DNA of 64,000 nt, from the NCBI RefSeq assembly GCF_000747155.1, contig NZ_AVCK01000015.1:34667-98666 (forward strand), written 5' to 3'. Origin of the DNA: Arenimonas metalli CF5-1 (lineage in GTDB: Bacteria; Pseudomonadota; Gammaproteobacteria; Xanthomonadales; Xanthomonadaceae). The stretch's first letter is position 1; every line of letters begins with the position of its first letter. Below the pieces are notes generated by a model. The model ran no database searches and was not told the origin of the DNA. It saw nothing but the letters and a program-made list of their open reading frames with translations. Both the position numbers and the translations under genes were made by a program. Shown here one piece after another: positions 59,853-64,000 of this stretch.

Positions 59853-61811
59853 TCAGGACTTGGCCGCGTCCCAGCCGCAGGTCTTGCCTTCGTTCTGTTC
59901 CTTGAGCCAGGTCTGCAGCGGCGCGAAGTACTCCAGCACCGCCGACGCGTCCATCTGCTCGCCGCCGGTCAGCTCCTTCAGCGTCTGCTGCCAGGGCTGG
60001 CTGGCGCCGCGCTGCATCATCGCCCAGTAGCGCTTGCCCGCTTCCGGGTTGTTGGCAAAGGAGCAGGTGTACAGCGGGCCGGTGTGGCCGGACGCATCGC
60101 ACAGCGACTTGTAGAACTGGAACTGCAGGATGTGCGACAGGAAGTAGCGCGTGTACGGCGTGTTGCCCGGCACGTGGTACTTGGCGCCGGCGTCGAAGAA
60201 CTCCTCGCCGCGCGGGCCGCCGGCCGGGGCCACGCCCTGGTACTTCGCCTTCAGCTCCCACCAGGCCGCGTTGTAGCGGTCCGGCGCGATCGAGCCGTCG
60301 AACACGCCCCAGCGCCACTGGTCGATCATCAGGCCGAAGGGCAGGAAGGCGACCTTGGCCAGCGCCATGCGCATCTGCGAATTGATCACCGCTTCCTCGC
60401 TGACCGCCGGCTTGTCCACCAGGCCGATCGAGGCCAGGTAGTCCGGGGTCATCGACAGCACGATGGTGTCGCCGATGGCTTCGTGGAAGCCGTCGTGCGC
60501 GCCGGTCTGGAACACCGGCGGCTGGTCCTTGTAGGCCAGGTAGTAATAGATGTGGCCGAGCTCGTGGTAGATCGTGGTCAGCTCTTCCTCGGTTGGCTTG
60601 ATGCACATCTTCATGCGCACGTCGGACGCATCCGAGTTCATCTGCCAGGCGCTGGCATGGCAGACCACGTCGCGGTCGCGCGGCTGGGTCAGCATCGACT
60701 TGGCATAGAAGCTCTCCGGCAGCGCCGGCATGCCCAGGCCGGTGTAGAAGCTCTCGGCCAGCTTGGTCATGCGGCTGGCCATCTCGTGGTCGGCCTTGCG
60801 CTCGAGCTCGACCTGCTGCGAGGCGGTCAGCTTGCCCATGCCGCCGGCCTCGGCGACCAGGTCGGCCAGGATCGCGTCGCGCTGCTTCTGCAGCGCGCTG
60901 TTGATGTCGAGGCTGCCCACGCCCTGGTAGGGCTCCAGCAGCGGCCAGAGGCCGCCCCAGTCCTGCTGCCACAGGTTGCCGGTGAGGTGGGCCGGGATCA
61001 TGCCGTCGACCGAGCCCTGCTCGCCGTACTTGGACACCAGCTTCTCGCGGGTGTAGCACTGCAGCTGCTCGTACAGCGGCTGCACCTGGCCCCAGAGGCG
61101 GTCGGCCTCGGCCTTGAACTCGTCGGCCGGCATGTCGTAGCCGGCGCGCCAGACGTCGCCGGTGTTGGCGAAGCCCATTTCCCTGGCGCCCTCGTTGGTC
61201 AGCTCGACGAAGCGCTGGTAGTCCTTGCGCATCGGCTGGGCGATGGTGTGCCAGCCTTCCCACGCGGCCTTCATCTCGTCGTAGCTGCTGCCTTCGGTGT
61301 CGGCGAGGATCTCGCTGACCTGGCCGATGTCCTTGCAGTCGTCGCCCACGCACCACTTGCCGGCGCCGTAGGTGGCGCCCAGGCGGCTGGCGATGTCGGT
61401 GAGCTCCTTGAGCTGGGCCGGGTCGCGCGGCGCCGGCATCGAGGCGCTGACCTTGAGCAGGTGCAGGGCGCGCGCGGTGGCCGGCGTCAGGCCCTCGGGG
61501 TCGTAGGTCTTGGCCTGCTCGACGAACTCGTTGTTCTTGGTCAGCCAGCGCTCGTTCGCCGCGGCCTCGAGGCGCTGGCTGTCGTCGCTGATGTAGGTCG
61601 CGCCGAGCCACGCGGCGGAGGTCATCTCCGGCGTCATGTCCTTGACGGTCTTGTTCACGCGCGCCACGAAGGCGTCGGCGTCCTCGGTGCCGGCGGCGGT
61701 GCTGCCGGCCTGGCCGGGTGCGGACGCGTCGGTGTCGGTCTTGGAGCAGCCGGCGGCGAACAGCAGGCTGGTGGAGATGGCGAGCGCCAGCAGGGCGCGT
61801 TGGGATTTCAC
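59853..61811 (-). CDS. M2 family (ACE-like) peptidyl-dipeptidase lipoprotein
   Basis: A 652-aa zinc dipeptidyl carboxypeptidase related to angiotensin-converting enzyme. The N-terminus is a lipoprotein signal with lipobox AAGC (Cys22). The metal site is HELGH at 416-420 with the third ligand Glu in FHEAIGDTI; the C-terminal region has [20 protein letters not shown], conserved in this family. The start is GTG at 61811. A Ser/Thr/Ala-rich linker (about residues 23-45) follows the lipid anchor. M2 members are common in Xanthomonas relatives. Confidence 0.95.
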   Translation of the reverse strand: MKSQRALLALAISTSLLFAAGCSKTDTDASAPGQAGSTAAGTEDADAFVARVNKTVKDMTPEMTSAAWLGATYISDDSQRLEAAANERWLTKNNEFVEQAKTYDPEGLTPATARALHLLKVSASMPAPRDPAQLKELTDIASRLGATYGAGKWCVGDDCKDIGQVSEILADTEGSSYDEMKAAWEGWHTIAQPMRKDYQRFVELTNEGAREMGFANTGDVWRAGYDMPADEFKAEADRLWGQVQPLYEQLQCYTREKLVSKYGEQGSVDGMIPAHLTGNLWQQDWGGLWPLLEPYQGVGSLDINSALQKQRDAILADLVAEAGGMGKLTASQQVELERKADHEMASRMTKLAESFYTGLGMPALPESFYAKSMLTQPRDRDVVCHASAWQMNSDASDVRMKMCIKPTEEELTTIYHELGHIYYYLAYKDQPPVFQTGAHDGFHEAIGDTIVLSMTPDYLASIGLVDKPAVSEEAVINSQMRMALAKVAFLPFGLMIDQWRWGVFDGSIAPDRYNAAWWELKAKYQGVAPAGGPRGEEFFDAGAKYHVPGNTPYTRYFLSHILQFQFYKSLCDASGHTGPLYTCSFANNPEAGKRYWAMMQRGASQPWQQTLKELTGGEQMDASAVLEYFAPLQTWLKEQNEGKTCGWDAAKS

Positions 61812-61890
61812 GGGAAAGGCTCCGGGTTCGGCTGCAATTGCAGGGTGCCGGAAGGCTAGACCCCCCGGCGCCCCCTCCGCAAGCCGCCGC

Positions 61891-61959
61891 CCTGTGGGAG
61901 GGACTTCAGTCCCGATGCTTTCCGGCGGAAGGCATCGGGACTGAAGTCCCTCCCACAGG
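61891..61959. repeat. REP-like hairpin with 28-bp arms (family B, complete)
   Basis: Arms 61891-61918 and 61932-61959 are perfect reverse complements around a 13-nt loop that itself forms TTCC/GGAA. The left arm is the same sequence as the single arm at 31325. It lies upstream of the M2 peptidase gene, between it and the HEXXH gene. Confidence 0.9.
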
Positions 61960-61967
61960 GGTCGGGA

Positions 61968-62492
61968 TCAGGGGAGGAGGCCGCGGGTGGCGAGGAAGGC
62001 GAGGGCGTCCTCGGCGTCGTGCTCGAACCAGGCGCGGGCGGAGCCGAGGCGGAAGCTGTAGCCCCAGGCGTCCATGTCGGCCATCAGGCGGTCGCGGCCG
62101 ACGCCGGGGAGCTGGTCGGCGAGCAGGATCTGCAGGCAGCAGGCGGCGTCTTCCTCGGGCACCGAGTCGGTGGCGTCGGTGTGCACCGCCGCGCGGCGCT
62201 CGGGCGGCATCACCAGCAGGTGGCAGGCCTCGTGCAGCAGCGAGTGCACGGGGGTGTCGGAGCGTGCGTACACGGTCGTGCCGATAAGTCCGGCTTCGCA
62301 CTCGCCCCAGTAGCTGCCGGGGATCGGCTCGCCGTCGGCCACCCGCGCCAGCGCCAGGCCGTGCCGGGCCAGCAGCGCCTCGGGCGCCCCGAAGCCGATC
62401 TCGGCCAGCGTCAGCACCGGCGCCGCGTGGGCCCCGGATGTGGAAACGGCACCGGCGGGTGCCGGTGCCGTCGCGTCGTCGCCGGCCGTCAC
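61968..62492 (-). CDS. Unrecognised 174-aa HEXXH protein in the min operon
   Basis: An uncharacterised protein starting GTG, 2 nt after the minE stop. After a low-complexity Ala/Pro/Gly N-terminus (about residues 5-25), the core (about 28-174) contains LLHEACHLLVMPPERRAA: a HExxH motif at residues 87-91, followed by EEDAACCLQILLADQLPG with candidate third ligands and two adjacent Cys. ARAWFEHDAEDALAFLATRGLLP closes it. It looks like a small zinc-metalloprotease-like domain. No signal peptide is present. Tight coupling to minCDE suggests a conserved linkage to division-site placement. Confidence 0.8.
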   Translation of the reverse strand: MTAGDDATAPAPAGAVSTSGAHAAPVLTLAEIGFGAPEALLARHGLALARVADGEPIPGSYWGECEAGLIGTTVYARSDTPVHSLLHEACHLLVMPPERRAAVHTDATDSVPEEDAACCLQILLADQLPGVGRDRLMADMDAWGYSFRLGSARAWFEHDAEDALAFLATRGLLP

Positions 62493-62494
62493 GG

Positions 62495-62767
62495 TCAGCC
62501 GTTGGCGGCGGGCGCGGCCTTCTCGGGCAGCGCGACCGAGATGTCGAGCAGCTCGTTGTCGCCGTCCTTGTGCAGGCCCACCTTCACCGCGTCGGAGTCG
62601 ACGTTGATGTACTTGCGGATCACTTCCAGCAGCTCGCGCTGCAGCAGCGGCAGGTAGTCGGGCGCGCCGCGCATCGAACGCTCCTGCTGGATCAGGATCT
62701 GCAGGCGGTTCTTGGCGACGTTGGCGGTGTTCTTGTTGCGCTGGGTGAGGAAATCGAGGATGCCCAT
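62495..62767 (-). CDS. minE: Cell division topological specificity factor MinE
   Basis: A 90-aa protein that drives MinD oscillation and so keeps the division inhibitor at the poles. The anti-MinCD helix is in [18 protein letters not shown], with membrane-binding [13 protein letters not shown] at the start, and the dimerisation domain follows ([23 protein letters not shown]). The start is 3 nt after the minD stop. Confidence 0.97.
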   Translation of the reverse strand: MGILDFLTQRNKNTANVAKNRLQILIQQERSMRGAPDYLPLLQRELLEVIRKYINVDSDAVKVGLHKDGDNELLDISVALPEKAAPAANG

Positions 62768-62770
62768 GGC

Positions 62771-63580
62771 TCAACCCCCGAACATCTTGGAGAAGAAACC
62801 CTTCTTCTCGACGGTGGTGAAGCGCATCGGGCGGCTCTCGCCGAGGATGCGGGCGACGGCGTCGGTGTAGGCCTGGCCCGCGGGCGAGGTCTCGTCCAGG
62901 ATCACCGGCACGCCGGCGTTGGAGCTCTGCAGCACCTCGGGCGATTCCGGGATCACGCCGACCACGTCGAGGCCGAGGATTTCCTGCACGTCGCCGATCG
63001 AGAGCATGTCGCCGGCCTCCACGCGCTTGGGGCTGTAGCGGGTCAGCAGCAGGTGCTCCTGCACGCGCTCGCCCTTCTCGGCCTTGCGGGTCTTGGAGGC
63101 CAGCAGGCCCAGGATGCGGTCGGAGTCGCGCACCGAGGACACTTCCGGGTTCACCACGACCACGGCGCGGTCGGCGAAGTACATCGCCAGGAACGCGCCT
63201 TTCTCGATGCCGGCGGGGGAGTCGCAGACGATGAAGTCGAAGCCTTCGTCGGCCAGGGCCTTGAGCACCTTCTCGACGCCTTCCATGGTCAGCGCGTCCT
63301 TGTCGCGGGTCTGCGACGCGGCCAGCACGAACAGGTTCTCGAAGCGCTTGTCCTTGATCAGGGCCTGCTTGAGGTTGGCCTCGTCGTTGACGACGTTGAC
63401 GAAGTCGTACACCACGCGGCGCTCGCAGCCCATGATCAGGTCGAGGTTGCGCAGGCCGACGTCGAAGTCGATCACGGCGGTCTTCTTGCCGGCCTTGGCC
63501 AGGCCGCAGGCGATGCTGGCGCTGGTGGTGGTCTTGCCGACGCCGCCCTTGCCCGAGGTCACAACGATGATTTCAGCCAA
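62771..63580 (-). CDS. minD: Septum site-determining ATPase MinD
   Basis: A 269-aa membrane-associated ParA/MinD ATPase. The deviant Walker A GKGGVGKTT, switch VIDFDVGLRNLDLIMGCERR and VNPEVSSVRDSDRILGLL are present, and the C-terminal amphipathic membrane-targeting helix is KKGFFSKMFGG. The start is TTG at 63580 preceded by GGAGAAGAACA; the product opens AEIIVVTSGKGG exactly as the E. coli MinD aligns, so the rare start is well supported. Confidence 0.97.
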   Translation of the reverse strand: MAEIIVVTSGKGGVGKTTTSASIACGLAKAGKKTAVIDFDVGLRNLDLIMGCERRVVYDFVNVVNDEANLKQALIKDKRFENLFVLAASQTRDKDALTMEGVEKVLKALADEGFDFIVCDSPAGIEKGAFLAMYFADRAVVVVNPEVSSVRDSDRILGLLASKTRKAEKGERVQEHLLLTRYSPKRVEAGDMLSIGDVQEILGLDVVGVIPESPEVLQSSNAGVPVILDETSPAGQAYTDAVARILGESRPMRFTTVEKKGFFSKMFGG

Positions 63581-63627
63581 TGTTCTTCTCCGTAACGGTG
63601 CGCTCTGGGCGCGCTTCTAATGGGGTT

Positions 63628-64000
63628 TCAGTCGAGCTGCGCGAGGTGCAGCTTGTCATTCTCGAGCCAGATCTGCACGGCCTTGCCGAGCAGGTCCTTG
63701 GGGATTTCCTCCAGCACCTTGTAGTGCCCGGCCACCGCGACCAGCTCCGCGTGGAATTCACGGCAGAAGATGCGGGCCGAGGCCAGCCCGCCGGCGCCGG
63801 CGAGGGCGCGGCCGCGCAGGGCGCCGTAGACGTGGATGGAGCCGTCGGCGATCACTTCGGCGCCGGCGCCGACCGTGGCGCAGACCGTCAGGTCGCGGTC
63901 CTGGGCGTAGACCTGCTGGCCCGAGCGCACCGGGTGCACGTGCATCAGGCCCGGCTCGGCGGCGCGGGCCGGCGCGGCGGCCGGCGGCGGGGCGGGCTCG
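63628..64000 (-). CDS. minC: Septum site-determining protein MinC (C-terminal part)
   Basis: The window ends inside this gene. The visible C-terminal domain is a right-handed beta-helix starting near [48 protein letters not shown], which binds MinD and directs FtsZ inhibition. Upstream is an Ala/Pro linker (EPAPPPAAAPARAAEPG). The N-terminal FtsZ-binding domain lies beyond the window. It is 47 bp upstream of minD. Confidence 0.96.
   Translation of the reverse strand, partial: EPAPPPAAAPARAAEPGLMHVHPVRSGQQVYAQDRDLTVCATVGAGAEVIADGSIHVYGALRGRALAGAGGLASARIFCREFHAELVAVAGHYKVLEEIPKDLLGKAVQIWLENDKLHLAQLD

Overview
The window is high-GC DNA of about 70% GC with dense, mostly minus-strand housekeeping genes. 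Gene order and protein style point to the gammaproteobacterial family Lysobacteraceae/Xanthomonadaceae (Lysobacter, Luteimonas, Arenimonas and relatives). Markers are the maf-rng-yhdP-tldD and yjgA/pmbA neighbourhoods, the pyrH-to-accA envelope cluster without skp, the map-glnD-dapD-yffB-dapE operon, CRP/Clp-like regulation and short palindromic intergenic repeats. The genus is not determinable by reading alone. No tRNA, rRNA, CRISPR array, prophage or insertion sequence was seen.

Layout. 1-10.5 kb, mostly plus: rlmH (partial), maf, rng, yhdP, tldD, yjgA (minus), pmbA and a DUF4870 membrane protein. TldD and PmbA form one proteolytic complex. 10.5-33.4 kb, all minus: the transcript order is rpsB-tsf, then pyrH-frr-uppS-cdsA-dxr-rseP-bamA-lpxD-fabZ-lpxA-lpxB-rnhB, two tandem DUF1232 paralogues, dnaE-accA-tilS-xseB-ispA. 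This joins translation, nucleotide supply, isoprenoid and phospholipid precursors, outer-membrane assembly, lipid A synthesis and DNA replication. 33.6-39.4 kb, plus: map-glnD-dapD-yffB-dapE, linking nitrogen sensing to lysine/diaminopimelate synthesis.

39.4-44.4 kb: an unknown 143-aa gene under what looks like a Clp-activated promoter, a penicillin acylase (minus), and divergently an asparagine synthetase gene. The synthetase is preceded by a 41-codon leader peptide containing seven Asn codons in a nine-codon stretch, then mutually exclusive antiterminator and terminator hairpins. This reads as an asparagine-sensing transcription attenuator and is the most striking signal in the window. 44.4-52.4 kb is accessory: a TIR-TPR membrane protein with a small secreted partner, small envelope proteins, DUF1456, MAPEG, a leucine-rich-repeat protein with a Cys cluster, a dihaem cytochrome c fused to rhodanese, and unknown membrane or secreted proteins.

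52.4-64 kb: yjdM/phnA-like, parC, a 47-aa membrane protein, an Atm1-type ABC transporter, a Bcr/CflA exporter, an orphan Rieske oxygenase, an M2 (ACE-like) lipoprotein peptidase, and minC(partial)-minD-minE followed by an unknown HEXXH protein.

Three intergenic repeat families recur: long imperfect palindromes of GCGGATAAA-type units (three loci), REP-like hairpins of the GGGAGGGACTTCAGTCCC type (three loci), and one AGGAAATAGTG palindromic element with a 7-bp microrepeat. lpxD appears to use a CTG start codon.
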